Source: Segniliparus sp051660745
Lineage (GTDB): Bacteria; Actinomycetota; Actinomycetes; Mycobacteriales; Mycobacteriaceae
DNA: 64,000 nt
Assembly (NCBI RefSeq): GCF_051660745.1
Contig: NZ_JBOFQF010000047.1
Coordinates: forward strand, 26,613-90,612
Direction: 5' to 3'
Shown here piece after piece: positions 1 through 8,702 of the stretch; the stretch's first letter is position 1; every line of letters begins with the position of its first letter. The position numbers and the translations under genes were made by a program. The notes beneath the pieces are model-generated. The model searched no databases. It saw nothing but the letters and a program-made list of their open reading frames with translations, and was not told the DNA's origin.

Positions 1-534
1 GAACGGCCCGGGGACCGCGCCGCCCGCCGCGCGCAGCTGGTCTCTTTGGGCTTGCGCGAGGTCGAAGAGGGTGGCGCGTTTGCCGAGGAGCGGGAGCTGG
101 TGCAGGCGCCGGTAGACAGCCATGATCTCGCTGCCAAGGCCCGGGTCGCGCAGCTGCGCCGTGGTGCACGTGCTGTGCCCGTCGAGGAAGCCCGCCACCT
201 CGACGCCGGTGGCCGCGTCGAAATGGTGGACCTCGGCGGTCAGGCCGATCTCGCCCGCCGCCCGCGCGGCGCGGTTGGCGGTCGCCCGGTCGATGTACTC
301 CTCGGTGCCTTGCCCCGGCACTTTCATGACGTAGCGGGCCTCGGCGGCGATGTCGGTGACGAGCCAGTTGTCGTTCGTGAGGCCGCCTGCCAGCGGCTCG
401 GCCGCGATGGCGCGGCCCGACCACAGCGGCACCCCGCGCAGGGCCGCGCGGATCCGCTCGGGAAGCTCCTGCCCGTTCGCCGCGCCGATCGGATCCGCCC
501 CGCTCACTGCGCTGCCCTGATTCGCTCCGCTCAT
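1..534 (-). CDS. choline/ethanolamine-kinase-like phosphotransferase, 3' end cut by window edge
   Basis: The first 178 residues are visible; the gene runs off the left edge. Residues 50-57 read GGLTNDNW, the N-lobe motif of choline/ethanolamine kinases (LicA/APH fold), followed by a strand with a lysine (RYVMKVPG, about residue 70) that would contact ATP. The ATG at 534 overlaps the TGA of the upstream gene (ATGA), so it is the third gene of a translationally coupled operon with another APH-fold protein and a class III PLP enzyme. The substrate is probably a small amino alcohol such as ethanolamine or hydroxylysine; that is inferred from the neighbours. The catalytic HxDxxxxN and DFG-like motifs lie outside the window. 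Confidence 0.8.
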   Translation of the reverse strand, partial: MSGANQGSAVSGADPIGAANGQELPERIRAALRGVPLWSGRAIAAEPLAGGLTNDNWLVTDIAAEARYVMKVPGQGTEEYIDRATANRAARAAGEIGLTAEVHHFDAATGVEVAGFLDGHSTCTTAQLRDPGLGSEIMAVYRRLHQLPLLGKRATLFDLAQAQRDQLRAAGGAVPGPF

Positions 535-1430
535 CGTGGGTCCTCTAGCCAGGCGGAGAGTCCCCCGCAAGCGGGAGGCGCCCCCACGGGGGAGCCGTAC
601 AGCGCAGCGCGGCCCTTGGTGAAGCGCCAGAGCCCGTATTTGACGTAGTCGACGGCCCGGTCCGAGCTGGTGGCCATCCGCCAGCTGGCGATCAAGCCCC
701 ACAGCAGATCGTCCGCGACCGACCACGCGCGGGCAACCAGCTCCGCCTCGACCGGCAAAGCCAGCGCCCGCAGCACCTCGCTCGCGGTGGCGCAGAAGGG
801 GACGATCTCCCCGAGGACCGATCCGGCCTCTTCCAAGGGGTCTCGCCGGGCGACGACGCTCCATCCGGTGAGCTTCGGATCGGACGCGCCGCCAGGGGCG
901 ATCAGCAGGTTGGAGACGGCGCCGTCGCCGTGGCAGGGGATCGCGGGCATGGCGAAGCGCTCGCGGCGGGCGGCGAACCGGTCCAGGGCGCGGCTGAGCT
1001 CGTCGGCTTCGACGGGCGGCGGAATGCCTGCGGCGCTGTGCGCCTCGCGCAGCCTCGCCACGTCCTCGAAGAGTGTGCGCTCCGGCAGTTGGGCGAGCGG
1101 CAGCTGGAGGTCGAGCGACTGGAAGCGCGTCCGAAGCCCGAGCGCGGCGCGCAGCAGCCCCGCGTCCGCGAGGTCGTCGAGTTTCGCGGGCCGAGCGCCT
1201 TCGACCAGCTCGGTGGTGAAGCCTGCCGAGTCGGACGCGACGACCGAGGGGGCGATCCCGGCGGCTCCCGCCGCCGTCGTGGCGGCGAGGATCGCGGGAA
1301 GGGGCGAGGCGAACACCTCGTCGGCGGGGTCGTGCGTGCGCCGGAGCAGCGCGTCGCCCTCCCGGTCCCACCGCGCGCTGCAGGCGATCCAGCTCGGGCT
1401 GGGCTCCGGCTCCACTGCGGCTCGTGTCAA
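531..1430 (-). CDS. APH-family phosphotransferase-like protein, degenerate metal site
   Basis: This 299-residue protein has the C-lobe of the aminoglycoside/choline kinase fold. The catalytic-loop motif CHGDGAVSN (residues 166-174) matches HGDxxxxN. The following strand reads LTGW (187-190), where active kinases have I/V-D-W/F/Y, so the Mg-binding aspartate appears to be glycine. The N-lobe is poorly conserved and no clear glycine-rich loop is seen. I place the start at a TTG overlapping the TGA of the PLP enzyme (TTGA); a GTG at 1415 is the alternative. Its stop overlaps the next kinase by 4 nt. It may be a regulatory partner of that kinase rather than an active enzyme. Confidence 0.75.
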   Translation of the reverse strand: MTRAAVEPEPSPSWIACSARWDREGDALLRRTHDPADEVFASPLPAILAATTAAGAAGIAPSVVASDSAGFTTELVEGARPAKLDDLADAGLLRAALGLRTRFQSLDLQLPLAQLPERTLFEDVARLREAHSAAGIPPPVEADELSRALDRFAARRERFAMPAIPCHGDGAVSNLLIAPGGASDPKLTGWSVVARRDPLEEAGSVLGEIVPFCATASEVLRALALPVEAELVARAWSVADDLLWGLIASWRMATSSDRAVDYVKYGLWRFTKGRAALYGSPVGAPPACGGLSAWLEDPR

Positions 1431-2779
1431 CGCGAACCGGCCGGTCTTTTGTCGAGCACCGCGTCGAGCGCCTCGTCGAGGGCGGTGACGAGCCAGTCGA
1501 TGTCGTGCTCCCCGAACGCGAGCGGGGGCCGGAGTTTGAGCACGTTGCCGTGCGGGCCCGCGACGGAGGTGAGCACCCGGCGCTCGCGCAGCGCCTCGAC
1601 AGCTTTGAGGGCGAGCTGTTTGTCGGGAGTCTTCGCCTCCGGGTCGGAGACCAGCTCGAAGCCGATGAACAGGCCCGCGCCGCGCACATCGCCGACGTTT
1701 TCGTGCTTGTCGCCAAGCTTCTGCAATTCGGCGAGGAGTATGCGCCCGACTCGCAGGCTGTGCTGGAGCAGCCCTTCCTGCTGGATCACGTCGAGCACCG
1801 CCTGCCCGGCGGCCATGGCGACCGGGTTGCCGCCGAAGGTGTTGAAGTAGGGGAGCGTCGTGGCGAAGGGCGCGAGCACGTCCGCGCGCGCGGCCATGCC
1901 GGAGACGGGGAAGCCGTTGCCCATCGGCTTGCCAAGGGTGACCAGGTCCGGGACGAGGCCGTGGCGCGCGAACCCCCAGAACGCCTCGCCGGTGCGGCTG
2001 AAGCCGGGCTGCACCTCGTCCGCGATGAACATCCCGCCCTGGCGGCGCACCTCGTCCACCGCCTCGCGGAGCATCCCCTGCTCGCCGGGGAGCACCCCGT
2101 CGCTGGAGAAGATCGAGTCGGCGAGGAAGGCGGCGAAGCCGAGGCCGGACGACTTGAGGTCCTCGATCGCGGCCTTGATGTCCGAGGCGAAGGCCGCGCC
2201 GTCGCGGCCCCGGTAGGTGTCGGGGGCTTCGACCAGGCGCACGAAGTCCGCCAGCGGCTGGCCGCTGCCGAGCGCGGGGGACAGGCCAGAGGTGAGCGCG
2301 CTCGTGCCGTGGTACGCCTCGCGGGTGACGATGACGCCCTGCGCCCCGGTGGCGACCTGGGCGACGCGCACCGCGAGGTCGTTCGCCTCCGAGCCGGTGC
2401 ACATGAACATCACCTGGTCCAGCTCGGCGGGCATGGTGGCGAGCAGCCGGTCGGCGTAGCCGACGATGCCCTCGTGCAGGTAGCGGGTGTGGGTGTTCAA
2501 CGTGCGCATCTGGCGCTCGACGGCTTCGACCACGGCGGGGTGGCAATGCCCGATGCTCACCACGTTGTTGTAGACGTCGAGGTACTGCGTGCCGTGCGCG
2601 TCCCAGACATAGGCGCCCTCGCCCCGGACGAGATGGACCGGCTTTTGGTAGAAGAGCCGGTAGGCGGGCCCGAGCAGTTGCTCGCGCCGCTCGATCAACT
2701 GGCGGTCGGCTTCCGGAAGGGCGGCCGAGCCGTCGCCCCGGTAGCTGTTGGTGTCCATGATCGTCGAGCGGGTCGGCAT
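1427..2779 (-). CDS. class III PLP aminotransferase / phospho-lyase-like enzyme
   Basis: A 450-residue fold-type I PLP enzyme. It contains the cofactor Asp in DEVQPG (254-259) and the Schiff-base Lys284 in TLGKPMGNG. That lysine motif and the NNVVSIGHCHP stretch (71-81) are typical of the AGXT2-like group, which includes ethanolamine-phosphate and 5-phosphohydroxylysine phospho-lyases as well as alanine-glyoxylate aminotransferase. The two downstream APH-fold genes would supply the phosphorylated substrate, so a kinase plus phospho-lyase route is inferred. The start at 2779 is chosen because AAGACT lies 6 nt upstream (leaderless pattern); an in-frame ATG at 2758 is possible. Confidence 0.88.
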   Translation of the reverse strand: MPTRSTIMDTNSYRGDGSAALPEADRQLIERREQLLGPAYRLFYQKPVHLVRGEGAYVWDAHGTQYLDVYNNVVSIGHCHPAVVEAVERQMRTLNTHTRYLHEGIVGYADRLLATMPAELDQVMFMCTGSEANDLAVRVAQVATGAQGVIVTREAYHGTSALTSGLSPALGSGQPLADFVRLVEAPDTYRGRDGAAFASDIKAAIEDLKSSGLGFAAFLADSIFSSDGVLPGEQGMLREAVDEVRRQGGMFIADEVQPGFSRTGEAFWGFARHGLVPDLVTLGKPMGNGFPVSGMAARADVLAPFATTLPYFNTFGGNPVAMAAGQAVLDVIQQEGLLQHSLRVGRILLAELQKLGDKHENVGDVRGAGLFIGFELVSDPEAKTPDKQLALKAVEALRERRVLTSVAGPHGNVLKLRPPLAFGEHDIDWLVTALDEALDAVLDKRPAGSR

Positions 2780-2867
2780 CCCCCTAGTCTTGCCGACTCC
2801 GGGCTCGGCGGACGGCTGAAACGCGTGAAGAGCTTGTAACGTTTCACCCCCGTGGCAGACTGGGGGC

Positions 2868-3461
2868 ATGCCCGAGGAGAACCTGAAAGCGGACTTGCGC
2901 AGCTATTTGCAGACTGTCCGAGAGGCCGTGCTGTGGAAGCTCGACGGGCTCTCGGAGTACGACGCGCGCCGCCCGCTCACCCGGACGGGGACGAACCTGC
3001 TCGGCCTCGTCAAACATCTGGCGCACGTCGAGTTCGGCTATTTCGGCGCGGCGTTCGGCAGGGATCCCGAGGAGGACCTGCCGGGGTGGTCCGAGGACGC
3101 GGATCCGAACGACGACATGTGGGCGAAGCCCGACGAGTCGCGGGAGGCGGTCGTGGCGTTGTACCGCCGCGCGTGGGCGTGGGCCGACGCGACCATCGGG
3201 GAGAAGCGGCTCGAAGACCGAGGACGCGTGCCGTGGTGGCCTGCGGACCGGGCCGAGCCGACTTTGCACAAGGTCCTGGTGCATGTGATCGCGGAGACGA
3301 ACCGGCACGCCGGGCACGCGGACATCGTCCGCGAGCTCGTGGACGGCGCCGCGGGGCTCCGAGCGGGCAATGACAACCTCGCCTCGGGCGACGCGGCATG
3401 GTGGGCGCAGTACCGCGATAAGCTCGAACGCGTGGCAAAACAAGCAGGCTCGGTGCAATGA
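2868..3461 (+). CDS. DinB-like DUF664 family protein
   Basis: A 197-residue four-helix protein of the DinB/DUF664 superfamily. Histidines in LVKHLAHVEF (His50, His53) and in the HVIAETNRHAGHADI segment near residue 140-155 are placed like the metal triad of DinB/mycothiol-dependent proteins. Actinobacterial members are thought to act as thiol (mycothiol or bacillithiol)-dependent transferases; the substrate here is unknown. A CAGACT element lies 6 nt before the ATG, suggesting leaderless transcription. Its stop overlaps the downstream lipoprotein start by 4 nt (ATGA), so the two are probably co-expressed. Confidence 0.88.
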   Translation: MPEENLKADLRSYLQTVREAVLWKLDGLSEYDARRPLTRTGTNLLGLVKHLAHVEFGYFGAAFGRDPEEDLPGWSEDADPNDDMWAKPDESREAVVALYRRAWAWADATIGEKRLEDRGRVPWWPADRAEPTLHKVLVHVIAETNRHAGHADIVRELVDGAAGLRAGNDNLASGDAAWWAQYRDKLERVAKQAGSVQ

Positions 3462-4183
3462 TGGCCCGAACATCCCTTTTCCAGGCGGCGACCAGCGTTG
3501 TCGCGGCGTCCGCCGTGCTGCTCGCAGGCTGTTCCGCGAAGCAGCAGGGCACGCCGCGCAGCGCCGCCGCGCCGTCCTCGGCCTCGGCGCTTCCCCCGGC
3601 GAAGACCATCACGCCGAAGGACGCGGCGGACAAGAAGCCGTTGCGGTTGAAGTTCGGCCAGCCGGTGACGTACCAGCGCGACGGCGTGTCCATCACGATC
3701 GTCCCGCGCAGCATGGAGAAGATGCAGAGCACGCCGGAAGGGCTGAGCGGCAGCATCCTCGATTGCGGGGCGTGGTGGCGCGTGGTCGAGACATGGGTCG
3801 TCGACATCAAGCCGGACACCGCCTGGCGTAGCTGGCGGCGGGACTTCCAGGGCGTGTTCGGACTGTTCAGCGAGTCGCAGGACAAGCAGTACGGTTTCTA
3901 CAACGAGGTCGCGACCTCGGCGGTCTCGAGCGAGCCGACGGACCTCGACAAGGCGCTCGGGAATGCGAACCGGGCCTGGGACCGGAAAACGCCGCTGCAT
4001 TTCGAGCAGAGCGGGCCGCAGTACCTCGCGGGCTGCAAGATCAACACAGGGACGGACGACCCGGCGAACAGCGGGCAATTCGCGCCGGACAGCCGTCCGC
4101 TTGTCGGGCTGGAGCTGATCCTGCCCTCGTCCGACGGGCAAAACCCCCGGACATGGCCGACGCTGGCGATCTGGACCCCCTGA
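3458..4183 (+). CDS. putative lipoprotein of unknown function
   Basis: A 241-residue exported protein. An N-terminal hydrophobic stretch ends in the lipobox LLAGC with Cys25 as the predicted lipidation site, so it should be tethered to the outer face of the cytoplasmic membrane. A low-complexity Ala/Ser/Pro linker (30-50) precedes a globular domain with two further cysteines that could form a disulfide. I recognise no catalytic motif. Translation is coupled to the DinB-like gene by an ATGA overlap; two ATG codons lie in tandem (3458 and 3461). The next gene is convergent, 34 nt away. Confidence 0.8.
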   Translation: MMARTSLFQAATSVVAASAVLLAGCSAKQQGTPRSAAAPSSASALPPAKTITPKDAADKKPLRLKFGQPVTYQRDGVSITIVPRSMEKMQSTPEGLSGSILDCGAWWRVVETWVVDIKPDTAWRSWRRDFQGVFGLFSESQDKQYGFYNEVATSAVSSEPTDLDKALGNANRAWDRKTPLHFEQSGPQYLAGCKINTGTDDPANSGQFAPDSRPLVGLELILPSSDGQNPRTWPTLAIWTP

Positions 4184-4217
4184 CCTCCCCCTGACCTCCG
4201 ACCGGCCTCTGCGGGGC

Positions 4218-5597
4218 CTATCGGTTGTACGGGTGCTCTTGGACCCAGTTGAAGCCGCGCTCGACGAGCGGGAACGCGCTCGGGTCCATCCGGTCGAACC
4301 AGATGTGGACGCGATGCCCGACGTAGTCCTCGCCGTCGATCACCATCGAGCCTGGCCGTGGCCACCAATAAGTCAGCCTGATCCGCGCCGGGGTCTCGAC
4401 GTACGTGCCGAGCTCGATCCGGTGGCCGAGGTCGATGATGTGGTGGCGAGGGTCGATGGTCCCGCCGAACACTTCGAACGAGTCGTCCATATGCTGCACG
4501 GTCACCATGACCGGATCGGAGACGTGGAAAGGGCGGTCGAACACCACTCGCCGCCAACGGAGCCCGTCGGTGAGGAGCGGATCGCGCTGGTACCCCTCGG
4601 CGGAGAAGTGGTCCACCTGCCAGATGCCGTACAGCTCGGGCGCGGGCCGGGCGAACTGCTGCCAGCCCTGCCCGCCGAACGCGGCGAGCAAAGCGAGGCC
4701 CGCGCAGATCTGGGCGACAGACGCGAGGCGGTTCGCGCGGCGGCTGCCGAACAATGCGGCGGGCGCCGCCGCAGGGACGGGCCGGTCGGTGAACAGCGCT
4801 GCGGACAGCCTGCGCGCGTGCGGCGCGAACAGGAACAGGCTCATCAGCAAGAGCTGGGACGACACCGTCTTGAGCCGGATGTCGTAGGTCATGTTCAGGA
4901 GGAACACCTGGGCGAGGTCGACCACGCTGACCAGGGCGCCCGCCGGAGCGGTCCGAGACGACAGGAGCAGGAGGCCGCCGAGCACCTCCGCCGCCGCGCC
5001 GAGGACGATCTCATAGGGCTGGGAGACTCCGACCTGCGCCCACAGCACGCCTTCGGGGCTGAAGTTGCCGTACGGCTCCACCAGCCGGTTGAGCACGAAC
5101 GGCATCTGGGTGGGGACCACCTTCGCCATGCCGAAGTAGAACATCGCGGTCGCGAGCACGAGGCGCAAGAGCGTCCACACCCAGGCCTGGAACCGGTCGT
5201 AGCGCCGCCGCTGCCGGTCGAGCGCCGTCCAGAGCGCTGTGGCGAGCGCCGCCGTCGCGGCGACGCAGAAGAGCGCGGACCATTGGAAGGCGCTGTCGCT
5301 GCCGACCTGGGTGCTCTCGACGCGCAGACCCAACAGATGCTCGCCTGCCCACGCGACCGGCGGGCGGGTCGCGCGGAGCATCCCGAGCATCGCCGACCAC
5401 GGGCTGTCGAAGCCGAATCCCGTCAGGACGACCGGGACGAGCCCGACCGCCAGCACGAGCCCGAACGAGCCGAAATAGCATGTCCCGAATCGGAATGCGA
5501 TCAACGTGATGGGTTTCCAACGCGGCCCCGACGGGGGAGCGTCCTCGTCGCGAAGAGGGCCGTTGTCGTCGTGCAACTGGTGATCGCCCCCGCGCAT
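4218..5597 (-). CDS. DoxX-like polytopic membrane protein
   Basis: A 459-residue membrane protein with about seven or eight hydrophobic segments through residue 350 and a soluble C-terminal domain of about 110 residues rich in His, Trp and Asp. The membrane part resembles DoxX/MauE-like proteins (the FYFGMAKVVP stretch and a long run of helices). The function is unknown; DoxX proteins are linked to thiosulfate and thiol redox. I place the start at 5597 because TATCGT lies exactly 6 nt upstream; the frame stays open further 5' but overlaps the divergent sulfate-binding gene. It is divergent from the sulfate uptake pair, 127 nt apart. Confidence 0.75.
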   Translation of the reverse strand: MRGGDHQLHDDNGPLRDEDAPPSGPRWKPITLIAFRFGTCYFGSFGLVLAVGLVPVVLTGFGFDSPWSAMLGMLRATRPPVAWAGEHLLGLRVESTQVGSDSAFQWSALFCVAATAALATALWTALDRQRRRYDRFQAWVWTLLRLVLATAMFYFGMAKVVPTQMPFVLNRLVEPYGNFSPEGVLWAQVGVSQPYEIVLGAAAEVLGGLLLLSSRTAPAGALVSVVDLAQVFLLNMTYDIRLKTVSSQLLLMSLFLFAPHARRLSAALFTDRPVPAAAPAALFGSRRANRLASVAQICAGLALLAAFGGQGWQQFARPAPELYGIWQVDHFSAEGYQRDPLLTDGLRWRRVVFDRPFHVSDPVMVTVQHMDDSFEVFGGTIDPRHHIIDLGHRIELGTYVETPARIRLTYWWPRPGSMVIDGEDYVGHRVHIWFDRMDPSAFPLVERGFNWVQEHPYNR

Positions 5598-5603
5598 CGG
5601 GCC

Positions 5604-5609
5604 ACGATA
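5604..5609 (-). promoter_or_regulatory. -10 element, leaderless start of DoxX-like gene
   Basis: TATCGT on the minus strand, followed by 6 nt and then the ATG at 5597. It decides the start among several in-frame candidates. Confidence 0.55.
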
Positions 5610-5724
5610 GCACGCGAATCCTGCTCCGAATCGAAGAATGCCGCCGATTTCGAGACAGCCGAGACCTGCGTCCCTTCGATATGCTGAGCCGCCCCCGCCA
5701 GCAGAGACCACAGGAGCGCCGCCC

Positions 5725-6822
5725 ATGCCCGACACATCGCTGCCCCCGTCGAACAGACCCGGATTCTGGTCGCGGATCGCGGCGCTCAAGATTTCCGCGC
5801 TCAACCTCGTCGGGGTCGTGGCGCTGGTGGTCGCCGGGGCGTTGCTCGTGGCGGGAAATCTGCCGGACAACTCGCCGAATCAGCTGCTCAACGTCTCGTA
5901 CGACCCGACCAGGGAGGTGTACGCGGCCCTCGACAAGGCTTTCGTCGAGCACTACCGCAAGCAGACCGGCGTGTCGGTGGAGGTCAAACAGTCGCACGGC
6001 GGGTCGGGGCGCCAGGCGCGCAACGTCATCGACGGATCGGAGAGGGCAGAGGTCGTCTCGCTCGCGCTGGTCAGCGATGTCGACGCGCTGAGCAAACACG
6101 GGCTGGTCGCCCCGGACTGGCAGAAGCGGCTCCCCAACGGCTCGACTCCCTACACGTCCACCGTCGTGTTCGTCGTCCGAAAAGGCAACCCGAAGGACGT
6201 CCACGACTGGCCCGACCTGGTCAAAGGCGATACCGGAGTCGTCACGCCCAACCCGCGCACCTCCGGCAACGGGCAGCTGAGCGTCCTCGCCGCGTGGGGC
6301 GCGATCACCACGCGGGGCGGCAGCGCCGCCGACGCGCTCGCCTACTTGCAGGCGCTCTACCGGCATATCGCCGCATTCGCGGCAGGCGCGCGCGGCTCGA
6401 CCACCGCCTTCGCCGAGCAGCGGATCGGCGATGTGCATGTGACGTGGGAGAACGAGGCGATCCGCGAGGTGGGGGCCAAGCCGGGCGAGCTGGAGATCGT
6501 CTATCCGCCGGTCAGCATTCGAGCCGAGCCCGCAGTCGCCTGGGTCGACGCGAACGTCGCTGGCACGAAGGCCGCCGCGTACGCCAAGGCGTATCTGGAG
6601 TACTTGTTCACCGACTCCGCGCAGGAGCTGTTCGCGCAGTACGGTTACCGGCCGACGAACCCCTCGGTGCTCGCCAAGCATGCCGACCGGCTGCCGCCGA
6701 TCAGCTTGTTCCCCGTCACCGCGCTCGCCGCGAGCTGGAGCGACGCGCGGGAGAAATTCTTCGGGGACAACGGCGTCGTCGACAATCTCCCGGCGCCGTC
6801 GGCGGCGGGGCCGGGCGCGTAG
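5725..6822 (+). CDS. sulfate-binding protein (ABC solute-binding type)
   Basis: A 365-residue periplasmic-type binding protein of the CysP/Sbp sulfate family. The family signature NVSYDPTREVY, the VKQSHGGSGRQARNVIDG ligand loop and the LVTPNPRTSGNG-type stretch (here VVTPNPRTSGNG) are all present. The N-terminus has a 20-residue hydrophobic segment (about 28-47) without a lipobox Cys, so it is probably membrane-anchored or signal-peptide processed. AGGAG lies 8 nt before the ATG. The next gene, 25 nt away, is a SulP transporter rather than CysT/W/A, so sulfate is captured next to a secondary transporter. No ABC permease or ATPase is in this window. Confidence 0.9.
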   Translation: MPDTSLPPSNRPGFWSRIAALKISALNLVGVVALVVAGALLVAGNLPDNSPNQLLNVSYDPTREVYAALDKAFVEHYRKQTGVSVEVKQSHGGSGRQARNVIDGSERAEVVSLALVSDVDALSKHGLVAPDWQKRLPNGSTPYTSTVVFVVRKGNPKDVHDWPDLVKGDTGVVTPNPRTSGNGQLSVLAAWGAITTRGGSAADALAYLQALYRHIAAFAAGARGSTTAFAEQRIGDVHVTWENEAIREVGAKPGELEIVYPPVSIRAEPAVAWVDANVAGTKAAAYAKAYLEYLFTDSAQELFAQYGYRPTNPSVLAKHADRLPPISLFPVTALAASWSDAREKFFGDNGVVDNLPAPSAAGPGA

Positions 6823-6847
6823 CGGCGCGGGAGAAGAGGAGCAAGAC

Positions 6848-8632
6848 ATGGGCTTCGCAGCGCAATACAGCTGGACAGCGCGATATGACTGGATCAGGGG
6901 CCGCCGAGATTTGGTCGCCGGGCTCACGGTGGCCGCGGTTTCCCTGCCGCAGGGCATGGCGTACGCGCTGATCGCCGGGGTCGACCCGAGGTTCGGCGTC
7001 TACTCGGCGATCGTCGTCACGTTCGTGGCCTCGGTCTTCGGCTCGTCCTCGCACCTCGTCAACGGGCCGACGAGCGCGATCTCGTTGCTCGTCTTCAGCG
7101 CCCTGGCCTTCCTCGACCCGGAGAATTCGAGCGCCCTCTTCGAGGCGTTGTTCCTCCTCGCGGTGCTGGTCGGGGCCTTCCAGATCCTCATCGCTGTGTT
7201 CAAGCTCGGCGATCTGACGCGCTACATCTCCGAATCGGTCATCGTCGGGTTCATCGCGGCGGCGGCCTTCCTCCTCGCGGTCGGCCAGATCGGCAACGCG
7301 CTGGGGGTCAAGGACAAGGGCAACGGCAAGATGCAGGTGCTGCACCGGCTGTGGCTGACCTTGCTCCACGGCGACGCGATCAATCCCCGTGCGCTCGTCC
7401 TCAGCGTCTCGGCGGTGGTGCTCGCGCTCGTGTTCCGCCGCGTGGTCAAACGCTACGGACTGCCGCAGGTCGACCTCTTGGCGGTGCTCGTCGTCGCGGC
7501 GGTCATCGCGTACGCCGCAGGCTGGGCCGCCCCCGGCAAGGGCGGCAAGACGGCAGTGACCCTCGCGGCGAAAGTCCCGCAGAGCCTGCCGTCGCCGCAT
7601 ATCCCGCACGTCGACTTCGCCACGCTCGGCGAGCTCTCCCAAGGCGCGTTGGCGATCGCGTTCATCGGGCTGATCGAGGCGCTGTCGATCGCCAAAGCCA
7701 TTGCGCACCAGACCCAGCAGAAGGTCGATTACAACCGGCAGATCCTTGCCGAGGGCCTGGCCAACATCACCGGCGGGTTCTTCCAAAGCCTGCCGGGCTC
7801 GGGGTCGTTGACCCGCTCCGCGATCAACTTCCAAGCAGGCGCCGCCACCCGGTTCTCGGGCATTATCGCGGCGGCGGCGGTGTCCGTCGCGCTGCTGCTG
7901 TTCGCCCCGCTCCTGCATTACGTGCCGCAAGCCGCCCTCGCGGGCCTGCTCTTGGTCACCGCAGTGCGGCTGGTCGACTACAAGCGATTGGCCGCCACAG
8001 TCAGAGCTTCGCGCTACGACGCGGGCCTCGTGGTCGTCACAGCGCTGACCGGCGTGCTGGTGGATTTGGACAAGGCGGTCCTGCTCGGCGTCGGGCTGTC
8101 GATCCTCTTGTTCGTGCCCCGCGCGGCGAAGCTCAAGGCCGCCGAGCTGGTCGTCACCCCCGAGCGCGTGGTGCGCGAGCGGACCCCCGACGACGTCGTC
8201 GACCCCGCCGTGGTCATCTACGACCTCGAAGGCGAGCTGTTCTTCGGCGCGGCGCCCGAGCTGGACCGCTACCTCGACAGCCTCAGGGCTCGGATCCGGG
8301 CCGACGAGGTGCGGGTCGTCGTGTTGCGTCTGAAACGGGCGCGGCACCCCGACGCGGTCTGCATCGAGCGGCTGGAGCATTTCCTGCGCGAGGAGCAGGC
8401 GCGCGGGGTCGTGATCCTGCTCGCGGGCGTGCAGCCCGACACGCTCGCCGTCTTGAAGAACACCGGGTTCTTGGACTGGTTCCCGCCCGAGCAGATCTTC
8501 CTCGAAGAGGAGGCCGAGTTCTCCGCGACCCTCAAAGCGGTGCGCCACGCCCACGCGAAGCTCGCGAGCGGCGAGCTCGCCGCCGCGAGGGCGGAAGAGC
8601 CCGAGTTGGGGCGGCTCTACTACCTCGTCTGA
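6848..8632 (+). CDS. SulP-family anion transporter with STAS domain
   Basis: A 594-residue SLC26/SulP transporter. The membrane domain (about 20-410) carries the PQGMAYALIAGVDPRFGVYSA and HLVNGPTSA signatures, and a C-terminal STAS domain (about 440-560) starts near VVIYDLEGELFFGAAPELD. SulP proteins carry sulfate, bicarbonate, chloride or dicarboxylates in symport or exchange. The sulfate-binding protein 25 nt upstream makes sulfate the likely substrate here. GAGGAG precedes the ATG, and the pair forms a two-gene operon. The following TetR gene is convergent. Confidence 0.93.
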   Translation: MGFAAQYSWTARYDWIRGRRDLVAGLTVAAVSLPQGMAYALIAGVDPRFGVYSAIVVTFVASVFGSSSHLVNGPTSAISLLVFSALAFLDPENSSALFEALFLLAVLVGAFQILIAVFKLGDLTRYISESVIVGFIAAAAFLLAVGQIGNALGVKDKGNGKMQVLHRLWLTLLHGDAINPRALVLSVSAVVLALVFRRVVKRYGLPQVDLLAVLVVAAVIAYAAGWAAPGKGGKTAVTLAAKVPQSLPSPHIPHVDFATLGELSQGALAIAFIGLIEALSIAKAIAHQTQQKVDYNRQILAEGLANITGGFFQSLPGSGSLTRSAINFQAGAATRFSGIIAAAAVSVALLLFAPLLHYVPQAALAGLLLVTAVRLVDYKRLAATVRASRYDAGLVVVTALTGVLVDLDKAVLLGVGLSILLFVPRAAKLKAAELVVTPERVVRERTPDDVVDPAVVIYDLEGELFFGAAPELDRYLDSLRARIRADEVRVVVLRLKRARHPDAVCIERLEHFLREEQARGVVILLAGVQPDTLAVLKNTGFLDWFPPEQIFLEEEAEFSATLKAVRHAHAKLASGELAAARAEEPELGRLYYLV

Positions 8633-8702
8633 TCCGGGCCGCCCGACGGGGTCAGGCTGCGCCAGATGTGGCAGGGATAGGAAGTCGCTGCCAACTCGCC
8701 TG

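Noticed and set aside
5598..5870. A longer form of the DoxX-like protein starting near 5870.
   Set aside because: It would overlap the divergent sulfate-binding gene and its added residues look like shadow translation. TATCGT at 6 nt supports 5597.
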